Below, piece after piece: positions 40,686 to 49,653 of a stretch of DNA of 64,000 nucleotides. The notes beneath the pieces are model-generated. The model saw only the letters and a program-made list of their open reading frames with translations. It did no database searches and was not told where the DNA came from. A program made the translations under genes and the position numbers. Where the stretch lies: NCBI RefSeq assembly GCF_014648815.1, contig NZ_BMRV01000003.1, positions 310,001-374,000 of the forward strand. The letters run 5' to 3'. This DNA comes from Streptomyces flaveolus. Its GTDB lineage: Bacteria > Actinomycetota > Actinomycetes > Streptomycetales > Streptomycetaceae. Position 1 is the first letter of the stretch. Every line of letters begins with the position of its first letter.

Positions 40686-40946
40686 ATGAGGCACGGAGTA
40701 CACCCTGTCTCCCGTCCGGTCGTCTTCCGCGACCGCGCGGCGGGCTTCCAGATGCTCACCCGCTCCACACTCGACGCCCGCCGGACGGTCGAGTGGGAGG
40801 ACGGCGTGACGTACCCGGTCGTCGACGTCGAGATCTCGTCGGCGAGCCACCCGTTCTACACCGGCACCTCGCGCGTCGTCGACACCGCGGGACGTGTGGA
40901 GCGCTTCGAGCGGCGCTACGGCACCGCAGCCCCGGCCCGCCGCTGA
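40686..40946 (+). CDS. rpmE2: 50S ribosomal protein L31 type B (zinc-independent)
   Basis: An 86-residue L31 of type [71 protein letters not shown]. The zinc-binding CxxC of type A L31 is absent. The start is ATG 40686 behind AGGAAGG. It lies 79 bases from the L33 stop and 37 bases before the L36 gene, consistent with one transcript. Confidence 0.93.
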   Translation: MRHGVHPVSRPVVFRDRAAGFQMLTRSTLDARRTVEWEDGVTYPVVDVEISSASHPFYTGTSRVVDTAGRVERFERRYGTAAPARR

Positions 40947-40983
40947 CGGTGGGCCCCGCCCGATCCTCCGGAGGGACACCGCG

Positions 40984-41106
40984 ATGAAGGTACGCAAGTC
41001 GCTGCGCTCGATGAAGGCCAAGCCCGGCGCCCAGGTGGTGCGCCGACGCGGAGTGACGTACGTGATCAACAAGAAGGACCCGCGTTTCAAGGCCCGGCAG
41101 GGCTGA
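40984..41106 (+). CDS. rpmJ: 50S ribosomal protein L36 (zinc-independent paralogue)
   Basis: A 40-residue L36: [20 protein letters not shown] then [20 protein letters not shown]. The cysteine/histidine zinc site of the standard form is lacking, and length is that of the second, C-minus paralogue. The start is ATG 40984 after CCGGAGGG. It ends the alternative ribosomal protein operon and is followed by a strong hairpin. Confidence 0.93.
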   Translation: MKVRKSLRSMKAKPGAQVVRRRGVTYVINKKDPRFKARQG

Positions 41107-41120
41107 CGGGGTAGCGCCGC

Positions 41121-41156
41121 ACGGCCCGGCACCGCACGCTCGCGGTGCCGGGCCGT
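41121..41156. terminator. bidirectional terminator hairpin
   Basis: ACGGCCCGGCACCGC and its perfect reverse complement form a 15-bp stem with a 6-base loop between the L36 gene and the convergent LysR gene. No U-tract. Placement suits termination of both transcripts. Confidence 0.8.
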
Positions 41157-41186
41157 CCGCGTCGGGACGGGCACCCGTCCGGCCCG

Positions 41187-42077
41187 TCAGACGGTGCGGA
41201 AGTGCTGCCGCAGCTGCGAGGTGACGGTGTCGGTCGCGGCGGTGGGGGCACGGCGCCGATGGCGGGCGAGGAGGACGGAGACGTCCGGAAGGGCCGGGCC
41301 CGGCACGGCGGCGAGCGTGCCGTCGCGGAGCGAGGGAGCCGCGTTGGCCAAGGGCAGGACGGTCAGTCCGAGCCCGGCCGCGACACAGGAGCGGACGGCC
41401 TCGATGCTGCCGAACCGGGTCAGGCGGGGCCTGGCTCCGGCGACGGCCCGGAGCCGGTCGGCGAGCCGGTCGCTGTAGGAGCAGCCCTGCTCGTGCAGGA
41501 AGAAGTCCGCCTCGGCGAGCTCCGGCCAGGTCACCGGTGCCTCACGACCGGCGAGGGGGTGGTGGGGAGCGGCCAGCAGTACCAGGGGCTGCCCCGCGAG
41601 ACGTTCCGCGAGGACGTCCGGGTGGTCGACCCCGTCCTCGAGCAGGAGCGCGCAGTCGAGCACCCCCGCCCGCAGCCCGTCCACCGCGCCGTCCGTGCCG
41701 CAGGCCCGCAGGTGCACCTCGACCTGCGGATGCAAGCGGCGCAGTGCGGCGATCACCTGGGGGAGGTGGGCCGAGCACAGGGTTTCGCCCGCGCCCACCG
41801 TCACGGTGCCCTTGACCGGTCCCTCGCCGTCGGCCGCGGTGAGCAGGCGCGACTCGGCGTCCAGGACGTCCTCGGCCAGGGGGACGAGGCGCCGTCCCGC
41901 GTCGGTGAGCAGCGCGCCCCGTGGCATGCGGTCGAAGAGCCGGGCGCCGAGTGCCTTCTCCAGCGACTTGATCTGCACGGTGACCGTGGACTGTGAGAGC
42001 CGCAGTTCGGTGGCGGCGCCGGTGAAGCTGCCCGTCCGGGCGAGCGTGGCGAAGGTCTGGAGCAGCCGGGTGTCCAT
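41187..42077 (-). CDS. LysR family transcriptional regulator
   Basis: A 296-residue LysR regulator. The helix-turn-helix is LLQTFATLARTGSFTGAATE then LRLSQSTVTVQIKSLEKALG; the effector domain follows (GTVTVGAGETLCSAHLPQVI, FGSIEAVRSCVAAGLGLTVL). The start is ATG 42077; a GTG at 42080 is in frame. It is divergent from the PhzF-like gene across an 94-base region with LysR-type palindromes, so it likely controls that gene and itself. The effector is unknown. Confidence 0.9.
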   Translation of the reverse strand: MDTRLLQTFATLARTGSFTGAATELRLSQSTVTVQIKSLEKALGARLFDRMPRGALLTDAGRRLVPLAEDVLDAESRLLTAADGEGPVKGTVTVGAGETLCSAHLPQVIAALRRLHPQVEVHLRACGTDGAVDGLRAGVLDCALLLEDGVDHPDVLAERLAGQPLVLLAAPHHPLAGREAPVTWPELAEADFFLHEQGCSYSDRLADRLRAVAGARPRLTRFGSIEAVRSCVAAGLGLTVLPLANAAPSLRDGTLAAVPGPALPDVSVLLARHRRRAPTAATDTVTSQLRQHFRTV

Positions 42078-42098
42078 CACGGCACCCTAAGTCCTGCC

Positions 42099-42136
42099 AT
42101 CGGAAATCTCGATGGGAACGATGAGAAACGATCGTT
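42099..42136. promoter_or_regulatory. LysR-type operator region
   Basis: ATCGGAAATCTCGAT (42099-42113) is an interrupted palindrome of LysR T-N11-A shape, and AACGATCGTT (42127-42136) is a perfect 10-bp palindrome. Two such sites between divergent LysR and target genes are the usual repression/activation pair. Confidence 0.6.
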
Positions 42137-42171
42137 GGATTTCATGAGCCCGACGCGGAATCATGAGGGCC

Positions 42172-43038
42172 ATGACCACTTCTTCGCCTGACGTCGACGT
42201 CCTGCGCTACACGGCCTTCACCTCCCGCCCCGACGGTGGCAACCCGGCCGGTGTCGTCCTCGACGCCGCGCGGCTCGGGCCGGACCGCATGGCGGCGATC
42301 GCCGCCGAGGTCGGGTACTCGGAGACGGCGTTCGTCACCTCCCGCGACGAGGAGCGGCGCCGGTTCACGCTCCGGTACTTCAGCCCGCTCGCCGAGGTCG
42401 CCTTCTGCGGACACGCCACCGTGGCGACGGCGGTGGCGCTCGCCGAGCGTCTGGGCGCCGGCGACCTGGTCTTCGACACCCCCGCCGGAGAGATCCTGGT
42501 GACCACGTCGGCGGATGCCCGAGGCGCGGTCCGGGCGACGCTCACCAGCGTGCCCACCCGGTCGCGGCCGGCGCGGGCCGACGAGGTGGACCCGGCCCTG
42601 TCGGCCCTGGGCTGGGACAGCGCCGACCTCGACCCCGAGCTGCCGCCGCACGTCGCCTTCGGCGGCAACGACCACCTGGTGCTCGCCGCCCGTTCCCGGG
42701 CCCGGCTGGCCGACCTCGACTACGACTTCGACGCGCTCGCCGCCCTCATGCGGAAGAGCGGCTGGACGACGGTGCACCTGGTCTGGCGCGAGGACGAGCA
42801 GCACTACCACGCCAGGGACCCGTTCCCGGTGGGCGGCGTGGTGGAGGACCCGGCCACCGGAGCGGCCGCGGCCGCGTTCGGCGGCTACCTGGGCACGATC
42901 GGCGCGCTGCCGGAGTCCGGCGTGGTCACCGTCCGGCAGGGGGAGGACATGGGCCGGCCGAGCGAACTCACCGTGCACGCGGACCCGCACGGCACCCGCG
43001 TCCACGTCACCGGCCATGCCGTACCGATCACCGGATGA
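42172..43038 (+). CDS. PhzF family isomerase/epimerase-like protein
   Basis: A 288-residue PhzF-fold protein: LRYTAFTSRPDGGNPAGVVL, the catalytic glutamate in EVGYSETAFVTSRDEER, the core RYFSPLAEVAFCGHATVATA and the second-domain VVEDPATGAAAAAFGGYL. PhzF isomerises a phenazine precursor; most homologues have unknown substrates. I prefer ATG 42172, with GAGGG 5 bases upstream; ATG 42163 is in frame. It is divergent from a LysR gene that probably regulates it. No phenazine genes accompany it. Confidence 0.9.
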   Translation: MTTSSPDVDVLRYTAFTSRPDGGNPAGVVLDAARLGPDRMAAIAAEVGYSETAFVTSRDEERRRFTLRYFSPLAEVAFCGHATVATAVALAERLGAGDLVFDTPAGEILVTTSADARGAVRATLTSVPTRSRPARADEVDPALSALGWDSADLDPELPPHVAFGGNDHLVLAARSRARLADLDYDFDALAALMRKSGWTTVHLVWREDEQHYHARDPFPVGGVVEDPATGAAAAAFGGYLGTIGALPESGVVTVRQGEDMGRPSELTVHADPHGTRVHVTGHAVPITG

Positions 43039-43255
43039 GCGCGCGGCGGACACGCTGCCCGGAGGCCCGGAGCACGGTGCTGTCCCGTCACCCCCTGCTT
43101 CATGCACGGACGGGCTGATTCCCTCCGATCGTGTGGGAAGCGCGGCGCTTCCCCCTCGCGGCGGCCGGAAGGTCTGGATAGTGAGTCAGCCGCCGGGGCA
43201 ACGTCCGCGGCGGATTCCGACGGCCACGTTCCACCAGGGAAGGCAGGGTTGCACC

Positions 43256-43795
43256 ATGACGCCCACCACCGAGGCGACCGACCGCATCGAGCTGGTCTTC
43301 TCCCTCTTCGACGCCGATGGGAACGGATACCTGGAGCTTTCCGACTTCGATCTGATGAGCGAGCGCGTCGTGGCCGCCGTACCGGCTGCCGACGAGGCCA
43401 CGAGGAACCGGCTGTCCGGTGCCTTCCGCCGCTACGGTGAAACGCTCCTGACCGAGCTGGACGCCAACGGCGACGGCCGGGTCAGCCCCGAGGAGTTCAC
43501 CTCCGTCGTCCTGAATCCGCAGCGGTTCGACGCCACCGTGGACGAGTTCGCCGAAGCGCTCGCCGAGATGGGCGATCCGGACGGAGACGGCTTCGTGGCC
43601 CGCCCCGAGTTCGTCGCGCTGATGCTCGCGATCGGCTTCGCGCGGCCCAACATCGAGGAGCTCTTCCGGGCCTTCGGGCCGGACGGGGAGGACCGCATCC
43701 CCGTGTCCACCTGGGCGGACGGAATCAGGGACTACTACCGCCCCGAGAAGTCCGGTATCCCCGGCGATCACCTGGTCCCGGCCGGGACCAGGTGA
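43256..43795 (+). CDS. EF-hand calcium-binding protein (calerythrin-like)
   Basis: A 179-residue protein with three canonical EF-hand loops (DADGNGYLELSDF, DANGDGRVSPEEF, DPDGDGFVARPEF) and a degenerate fourth (GPDGEDRIPVSTW) lacking key ligands. Spacing matches the calerythrin/sarcoplasmic calcium-binding group. No signal peptide, so it is a cytosolic calcium buffer or sensor. The start is ATG 43256 after GGGAAGG. Partners are not evident. A large hairpin follows. Confidence 0.9.
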   Translation: MTPTTEATDRIELVFSLFDADGNGYLELSDFDLMSERVVAAVPAADEATRNRLSGAFRRYGETLLTELDANGDGRVSPEEFTSVVLNPQRFDATVDEFAEALAEMGDPDGDGFVARPEFVALMLAIGFARPNIEELFRAFGPDGEDRIPVSTWADGIRDYYRPEKSGIPGDHLVPAGTR

Positions 43796-43802
43796 CGGCG
43801 AC

Positions 43803-43849
43803 GGGGCCGCGGAACCGGCACGACCGGACGGCGCGGGCGCCGCGGCCCC
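43803..43849. terminator. convergent hairpin
   Basis: GGGGCCGCGG (43803-43812) and CCGCGGCCCC (43840-43849) are perfect 10-base complements around a 27-base GC-rich loop, just after the EF-hand gene and before the convergent USP gene. Probable bidirectional terminator, without a U-tract. Confidence 0.55.
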
Positions 43850-43891
43850 GACGCCCGGTGTGACCGGAGAGCCGGACGACGGTGGCCGCTT

Positions 43892-44701
43892 TCATGTCGT
43901 CCTGCGTACCGTGACGACGGGGCAGCGGGCGTACGTCATCACGGCCTGGCTCACCGAGCCCAGGAGCAGTCCGGCGACGCCTCCGCGTCCGCGGGCGCCG
44001 ACCACCAGCAGTTGAGCCGCCTTGCTCGCCTCGAGGAGGGCGTCACGCGCCTTGCCGCGCACCAGGTCGTGCCGGACCGTGATGTCCGGACAGCCGGCCG
44101 CGCGACCGGCGAGTGCCCGGGCCAGCCTCTGCGCGGCGGACTCGGGGTCTGCTTCGGCCGCCCCGTCCGACTGCCACGCATGCACCGCCACGAGCTCGGC
44201 CCGGCGCTGCGCGGCTTCGGCGAACGCGACCTCGACGGCCTTGTCGCTGTCCGGGGAACCGTCGACGCCCAGCACGACCGGCCCTGTGTCGGCGGACGGG
44301 CGGTGCTCTTCGCTGACCGTCATCACCGGACAATGGCTGAGGGCTGCCAGGGCAACCGGGGTAGAACCCAGCAGCAGGCCCACGACACGCCCCTTGCCGC
44401 GGGAGCCGACGACGATCAGGTCCGCGGTCCGTGACTCGACTTCCAGCACGTACGCCGCGTCACCCGTCACCACGGCGTGGGTCACCGCGACCCCGGGTGC
44501 CACGCCACAGGCGTGGGCCGCCGCCTCGTGGACCAGCGTCCCGGAGGCGGGGTCCGGCACCAGGTACCTGGGCTTGACCGGGATCTCGGCATGCACCACA
44601 CGCAGCTTCGCCCCGCGCCGTACCGCCGCCGCGGCGGCTGCTTCCACGGCGGTGAGACTCGTCGCCGAGCCGTCCACCCCGACCACGACCAGGTTGCTCA
44701 T
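43892..44701 (-). CDS. universal stress protein, two tandem USP domains
   Basis: A 269-residue protein with two UspA domains. Domain 1 has VVVGVDGSATSLTAVEAAAA and the ATP-binding loop GSRGKGRVVGLLLGS; domain 2 has VVLGVDGSPDSDKAVEVAFA and GARGRGGVAGLLLGS. Both loops fit G-2x-G-9x-G-S, so ATP binding is likely. The start is ATG 44701; the open frame continues upstream but the domain begins here. It is divergent from the PAS-GAF phosphatase at 44923. Such proteins are often under redox/hypoxia control in actinobacteria. Confidence 0.92.
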   Translation of the reverse strand: MSNLVVVGVDGSATSLTAVEAAAAAAVRRGAKLRVVHAEIPVKPRYLVPDPASGTLVHEAAAHACGVAPGVAVTHAVVTGDAAYVLEVESRTADLIVVGSRGKGRVVGLLLGSTPVALAALSHCPVMTVSEEHRPSADTGPVVLGVDGSPDSDKAVEVAFAEAAQRRAELVAVHAWQSDGAAEADPESAAQRLARALAGRAAGCPDITVRHDLVRGKARDALLEASKAAQLLVVGARGRGGVAGLLLGSVSQAVMTYARCPVVTVRRTT

Positions 44702-44922
44702 CAGCGGCTGCTCCACTTCAGGCTCCGCGACTCCCAGCGTCGCCCCATCGGTGGGCCGCTGCAATTCCTGCCGGGCCCGCGCACCGACGGACCTGCGGAC
44801 CGAGGGACGCCGGAGAGTTCTCCGTCACGACGGGGCATAGAGAAGAGCGGACAGGAAACACCGCCGGACAGCCGCGCAGCGGTAGCGGGACCGAGGCGGC
44901 GCGGCCACGAGGAGGCCCGGAC

Positions 44923-46635
44923 ATGGCAGGCGCGAAGGACAAGGAGACCGGCCACGAGCAAAGCCGGGAAGCGCCTCATCCCCAGCGCCTCGACGCCCTG
45001 GAGGTCATCAGGACCGGAGCTTACGTCGTCGACGGGCAGGGCCGTGTCGTCGCCGTGAACACCCACGCCGAGGAACTGCTGGGCCGCCGGGCAGAAGACA
45101 TGGCAGGTCAGGACGCCCACGAACTGCTGCACCGGGGACCGCACGGTGAGCAGTTGCCAGCCACGCGGTGCGCCATGCGGCTGGCCTTCCACGCCGGACA
45201 CCCGGCACAGGGCGAGAACGACTACTTCTCCCGCGCCGACGGCTCCGTCCTGCCCATCTCCTGGTTCCTCGCCCCCTACGCCGTGGACGGCCCCGACACC
45301 CACACGCTCGTCATCTTCCACCCGCGTGAGCAGGCGCAGTCCGCCGGGCCGCACTCGGAGCTGCCCGCCGAGCCGATGAGCGAACTCGAACGACTGGCAC
45401 TGCTGGCCGAGACCACCACCCAGGTGACCTCCACCCTCAACGTCGACGAGACGCTGCGCCGACTGGTGGCCCTGGTCCTGCCCCGGCTCGCGGACTGGGC
45501 CGTCATCGACCTGATCACCGAGCACGAGGAAGTGTGGCGGACCGCCGTGGTCCACGTCGACCGGGACCGCCTGGTGCACCGTGAGGATCTCGAAGGGCCT
45601 ATGCCGCCCGTGCCCGAGGAATCACCGATGCCCCTGTCCCGCGCCCTGCGCGGCGTCGCCTCCGCCCTGGCCGGACCCGACACCTACCAGCGCACCCCGG
45701 ACTCCGGCATCGCCGTCGAACAGCGTCGATTGTTCGAGGCCACCGGCATCCGCTCCGCCGCCATCGTCCCCCTCCGTGGGACCCGGGAGGTCCTGGGCGC
45801 CCTCACCCTGGGCCGGGCCGGCAAACCCGGTGACTTCTCCACCTCCGACCTGCCCCTGATCGAGGACATCGCCCGCCGTGCCGGCCTGGCGCTGGACAAC
45901 GCGCGCCTCTACCAGCGCCAGCGCGCGGTCGCCGAGACCATGCAGAACCACCTGCTGCCCCAGATGCCGCGCGTGCCCGGACTGCAGATGGCCGTCCGCT
46001 ACCTGCCCGCCCCCGACGCGTCTCAGGTCGGCGGGGACTGGTACGACGCCTTCGCCCTGTCCGACGGCGCCACCGCGCTGGCCGTCGGGGACGTCGTCGG
46101 CCACGACCTGGAGGCCGCGGCCGGCATGGCCCAGTTGCGCAACATGCTCCGTGCCTACGCCTGGTCCCAGCAGGCACCCCCCAGCCGCATCGTGGAGCGC
46201 CTCGACGAGGCGATCATGCCCATCACGGACGTCACCATGGCCACGCTCGTCTTCGCCCGCGTCACCAGGACGGACAGCGGAGCCTGGCAGCTGTCCTGGA
46301 CCAACGCGGGTCACCCCCCACCCCTGCTCGTCACCCGCGACGGCCTGACCGACTACCTCACCGACGGACACAGTCTCCTGCTCGGCACCGGTCTCCGTAC
46401 GTCCCGTCCCGACGCGACGGTCGTGCTTCCGCCGGGTTGCACCCTCCTGCTGTACACCGACGGACTCATCGAGGTGCCGGGCCGTACGCTCGACGAGGGC
46501 CTGGACCGGCTGCGCCAGCACGCCGCGGCCCTCGCCCACCGGCCCCTGCCGTCCTTCGCCGACCAACTCCTGCGCCGTGTCCAGCCGCCCGGCCTGGACG
46601 ACGTCGCCCTCCTGGCGCTCCGTACCCCTGCGTGA
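44923..46635 (+). CDS. PAS-GAF-SpoIIE-type PP2C serine phosphatase
   Basis: A 570-residue cytosolic phosphatase: PAS domain (about 25-130: VIRTGAYVVDGQGRVVAVNT), GAF domain (about 160-340: TLNVDETLRRLVALVLPRLA), and SpoIIE-type PP2C (about 350-570: VGGDWYDAFALSDGATALAV, GDVVGHDLEAAAGMAQLRNM, GLDDVALLALRTPA). It should dephosphorylate a STAS anti-sigma antagonist in response to a PAS/GAF signal. No kinase domain is present, unlike the protein at 16168. The start is ATG 44923 after GAGGAGG. A strong hairpin follows its stop. Confidence 0.9.
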   Translation: MAGAKDKETGHEQSREAPHPQRLDALEVIRTGAYVVDGQGRVVAVNTHAEELLGRRAEDMAGQDAHELLHRGPHGEQLPATRCAMRLAFHAGHPAQGENDYFSRADGSVLPISWFLAPYAVDGPDTHTLVIFHPREQAQSAGPHSELPAEPMSELERLALLAETTTQVTSTLNVDETLRRLVALVLPRLADWAVIDLITEHEEVWRTAVVHVDRDRLVHREDLEGPMPPVPEESPMPLSRALRGVASALAGPDTYQRTPDSGIAVEQRRLFEATGIRSAAIVPLRGTREVLGALTLGRAGKPGDFSTSDLPLIEDIARRAGLALDNARLYQRQRAVAETMQNHLLPQMPRVPGLQMAVRYLPAPDASQVGGDWYDAFALSDGATALAVGDVVGHDLEAAAGMAQLRNMLRAYAWSQQAPPSRIVERLDEAIMPITDVTMATLVFARVTRTDSGAWQLSWTNAGHPPPLLVTRDGLTDYLTDGHSLLLGTGLRTSRPDATVVLPPGCTLLLYTDGLIEVPGRTLDEGLDRLRQHAAALAHRPLPSFADQLLRRVQPPGLDDVALLALRTPA

Positions 46636-46660
46636 GCGGGCGGCCGCACCCCGGAACCCG

Positions 46661-46689
46661 CCGTGCCCGCTCGGACCGAGCGGGCACGG
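46661..46689 (+). terminator. terminator hairpin after the phosphatase gene
   Basis: CCGTGCCCGCTCGG, one base, then its perfect reverse complement CCGAGCGGGCACGG: a 14-bp stem 26 bases after the phosphatase stop. The single-base spacing means the tip opens to a small loop in RNA. Confidence 0.8.
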
Positions 46690-46959
46690 CCGGTTGAAGA
46701 AGACTTTGCCCGTGGCCGATTCCACGCGGCGGGCGCCGGACCTGACGGCGGCAGAGGGTATCGCGTTCGCAAAGTTTGGCCGAAAACGAGGGATGTTGTG
46801 TGTCCTTCTCGTTTCGGTCGCGTTGACCGCGCTCGCTCTCATGACGCACGCTCGGAATGTAGATGGCAACTACAACTGGTTTGCCGGACGATCCGCTCGC
46901 AATCGCAAAACGCATGCTGGCAGCGGGTCGTCGGGCGGGCCGGACGCAGGAGGTAGCGT
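46690..46959. other. asnB upstream region
   Basis: A 270-base region, AT-richer than average around 46760-46920. It contains TTGACC (46823) and a weak 5-bp inverted repeat TGTAG/CTACA (46858-46874) but no clear matching -10. A short hydrophobic frame (MLCVLLVSVALTALALMTHA, from about 46793) is open here but lacks a ribosome site. AGGAGG precedes the asnB start. Confidence 0.45.
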
Positions 46960-48801
46960 ATGTGCGGCATCACCGGCTGGGTCTCCTTCGACCGCGATCT
47001 CGGCGCCGAGACGACGGCGTTGGATGCGATGACCGAGACGATGGCCTGCCGCGGACCGGACGACCGTGGCGTGTGGGCGCAGGGACCCGCCGCGCTCGGC
47101 CACCGCAGGCTCGCCATCATCGACCTGCCCGGCGGGCGGCAGCCGATGACCGTCGACACCCCGCACGGCACGGTCGCGCTCGTCTACTCGGGAGAGACCT
47201 ACAACTTCACCGAACTCCGCCGTGAACTCGCGGACCGCGGGCACCGCTTCACCACCGACTCCGACACCGAGGCCGTCCTGCGCGGCTACCTCGAGTGGGG
47301 TGACGCGCTCCCCGAGCGTCTCAACGGCATGTACGCCTTCGCCCTGTGGGACGGCCGCGCGAACAAGCTCGTCATGGTCCGCGACCGCATGGGCATCAAG
47401 CCGTTCTACTACCACCCGACCGCGGACGGTGTGCTCTTCGGCTCCGAGCCCAAGGCGATCCTCGCCAACCCGCTGGCCCGCCGCCGCGTCGGGCTCGACG
47501 GGCTGCGCGAGCTGTTCACCATGATCAAGACACCCGGTCACGCCGTCTGGGACGGCATGCGCGAGATCGAGCCCGGCACCGTCGTCACGGTCGACCGCAC
47601 GGGCGTGCACCAGCGCCGCTACTGGGACCTGGAGACCCGTCCGCACACCGACGACCAGGACGCCACGATCGCGCGCGTCCGCTCGCTCCTGGACGACATC
47701 GTGCGTCGTCAGCTCGTCGCCGACGTACCGCGCTGCACCCTGCTCTCCGGGGGACTGGACTCCTCCGCGATGACCGCGCTGGCGGCCCGGCAACTGGGCG
47801 AACACGGCGAGAAGGTGCGCAGCTTCGCCGTGGACTTCGCGGGCCAGGCGGAGAACTTCATCGCCGACGAACTCCGGGGTACCCCCGACACCCCCTTCGT
47901 CCACGACGTCGCCCAGGCCGCCGGCACCGACCACCAGGACATCGTGCTGGACGCCCACGCCCTCGCCGACCCCGAGATCCGCGCCAAGGTCATCCGGGCC
48001 CGCGACCTGCCGGCCGGCCTCGGCGACATGGACGCCTCCCTGTACCTCCTCTTCCGGGCCATCCGCGAACACTCCACCGTGGCCCTGTCCGGCGAGTCCG
48101 CCGACGAGGTCTTCGGTGGCTACCTGCAGTTCTTCGACGAGGAGGCACGCCGCGCCGACACCTTCCCGTGGCTGGTGTCGATGGGCCGCCACATGGGGGA
48201 GGACACCGACGTGCTGCGCCCGGACCTGACGAAGAACCTGGACCTGTCCGCGTACGTGGCCGACGGCTACCGCGACGCCGTGGCCGGCATCCGGCGCCTG
48301 GACGGTGAGAGCGACTTCGAGTACCGGATGCGCAGGATCTGCCACCTGCACCTGACCCGCTTCGTGCGCATCCTGCTCGACCGCAAGGACCGCGCCAGTA
48401 TGGCCGTCGGACTGGAGGTGCGCGTCCCCTTCTGCGACCACCGGCTCGTCGAGTACGTCTACAACACCCCCTGGGCGCTGAAGTCCTTCGACGGGCGGGA
48501 GAAGAGCCTGCTGCGCGAGGCGACCGCGGACGTGCTGCCGAAGTCCGTGTACGACCGGGTCAAGAGCCCCTACCCGTCCACGCAGGACCCCAAGTACGCC
48601 GTGGCCCTCCAGGACCAGGCCAAGGATCTGCTCGCCCGCACCGGCCACCCGGTCTTCGACCTCGTCGACCCCGAGCGGCTGCGGCGGGCCGCCGAGCGGG
48701 AGGCGCCGATGAGCGGCCAGGCGGACCGGCGCGGCCTGGAACGGGCCCTCGACCTCGCCCTCTGGCTGGACCTCTACCAGCCGGAGATCGACCTGAGCTG
48801 A
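46960..48801 (+). CDS. asnB: asparagine synthase (glutamine-hydrolysing)
   Basis: A 613-residue AsnB. The class II glutaminase nucleophile is Cys2 in MCGITGWVSF, with ACRGPDDRGVW and YSGETYNFTELRREL; the synthetase domain has the ATP PP-loop LLSGGLDSSAMTALAA and ALSGESADEVFGGY. It makes asparagine, or amidates another carboxylate, from glutamine and ATP. Length is standard. The start is ATG 46960 behind AGGAGG. It could be a second, stress- or metabolism-linked copy; neighbours do not form an amino-acid operon, although an Orn/Lys/Arg decarboxylase follows beyond a pseudogene. Confidence 0.93.
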   Translation: MCGITGWVSFDRDLGAETTALDAMTETMACRGPDDRGVWAQGPAALGHRRLAIIDLPGGRQPMTVDTPHGTVALVYSGETYNFTELRRELADRGHRFTTDSDTEAVLRGYLEWGDALPERLNGMYAFALWDGRANKLVMVRDRMGIKPFYYHPTADGVLFGSEPKAILANPLARRRVGLDGLRELFTMIKTPGHAVWDGMREIEPGTVVTVDRTGVHQRRYWDLETRPHTDDQDATIARVRSLLDDIVRRQLVADVPRCTLLSGGLDSSAMTALAARQLGEHGEKVRSFAVDFAGQAENFIADELRGTPDTPFVHDVAQAAGTDHQDIVLDAHALADPEIRAKVIRARDLPAGLGDMDASLYLLFRAIREHSTVALSGESADEVFGGYLQFFDEEARRADTFPWLVSMGRHMGEDTDVLRPDLTKNLDLSAYVADGYRDAVAGIRRLDGESDFEYRMRRICHLHLTRFVRILLDRKDRASMAVGLEVRVPFCDHRLVEYVYNTPWALKSFDGREKSLLREATADVLPKSVYDRVKSPYPSTQDPKYAVALQDQAKDLLARTGHPVFDLVDPERLRRAAEREAPMSGQADRRGLERALDLALWLDLYQPEIDLS

Positions 48802-48833
48802 AACGGCTCGGCCGCCCCGTCGCCCCTGAGGGT

Positions 48834-49406
48834 TCACGGGCTGCGCAGCAGCAGCAAGGCGATGTCGTCGGTGTACGTGTGCCGGGGGACGGCGTAGTGC
48901 ACCAGGTCGCCGGCCAGCTCACCGACCGGCTGGTCGCCCACCCTGGTGAGGTGCTGGACGAGGGCGGTGATCGACTCCGTGATGTCGTGGTCGGGAGCCG
49001 CGTTCGCGCAGCGTCAGGCAGGGCGGGTGACTCTTCGACCACACCAGCGCCATGACTCCGTAGCGGCGGACACCGTGCAGGGGTGCGAAAGCCACCGCGA
49101 ACTGGTAGGGCATCCCGGCCGCGGCGTTCGGATACGGCAGGGCCATGTCCTCCTGGCGGCCCACGCAGACCAGGTGGTCTTCCCGCAGCGCCTCCGACAG
49201 GGGCCCGGCGGCCGAAACCGCCACCGTGCCCACGGCGCCACGGTCGTCACCGGCATGCCGCAGACCGCGGTCAGGACGTGCATCGGTTCCCGCGCCGACA
49301 ACAAGTACACGCCACCGGCCAGAGCGCCCGTCCGACGCACCGTGGCGCTGAGTGCCTCGTCCAAGGACGCCGGGTCACCGTCGCTGCCCGGGCCATGCGT
49401 GCTCAT
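48834..49406 (-). pseudogene. degraded GAF-SpoIIE-type phosphatase
   Basis: Pieces of one phosphatase lie in three minus-strand frames. The GAF start is LDEALSATVRRTGALAGGVY then LLSAREPMHVLTAVCGMPVT (near 49406-49250); it continues in another frame as GPLSEALREDHLVCVGRQED and FAVAFAPLHGVRRYGVMALV (49230-49010). The extreme C-terminus (LVHYAVPRHTYTDDIALLLL, then RSP and stop at 48834-48836) follows almost directly. The PP2C catalytic core is missing. At least two frameshifts and a large internal deletion are needed, so it is certainly non-functional. Confidence 0.75.
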
Positions 49407-49653
49407 ATGCCCGACAGCATTCCGTCAGTCGCCGACCGGCGACGGTACGGCGCGGCCGTCCCGTGCCACGCCCCCTCCGGCTCCGGGGACGGACCCGGCG
49501 CCTTCCGGGGGATCGGCGCGCGAGTGCCGGCACGTCAAGGAACGGTTCGTCCCGTGCCTCGATGGGGTGGTTTGACCGGATCCCCGGTGATCGTGCGTGC
49601 GGAGCCCGCGAACACTGGTGGGGGTGGCGCGGGCCACCGGGGAGGGGGACGGC

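Noticed and set aside
43140-43200. GGATAGT -10-like element before the EF-hand gene
   Set aside because: No convincing -35 partner, and distance to the start is long; too weak to list as a promoter.
46858-46874. TGTAG/CTACA inverted repeat upstream of asnB
   Set aside because: Only 5-bp arms in a long intergenic region, easily by chance.
46793-46956. Small hydrophobic peptide upstream of asnB
   Set aside because: A membrane-like stretch is open, but there is no ribosome site, the frame continues into asnB antisense-type sequence, and the composition fits chance.
46870-48837. 655-residue minus-strand frame opposite asnB
   Set aside because: It is the antisense shadow of a clearly conserved asparagine synthase gene.
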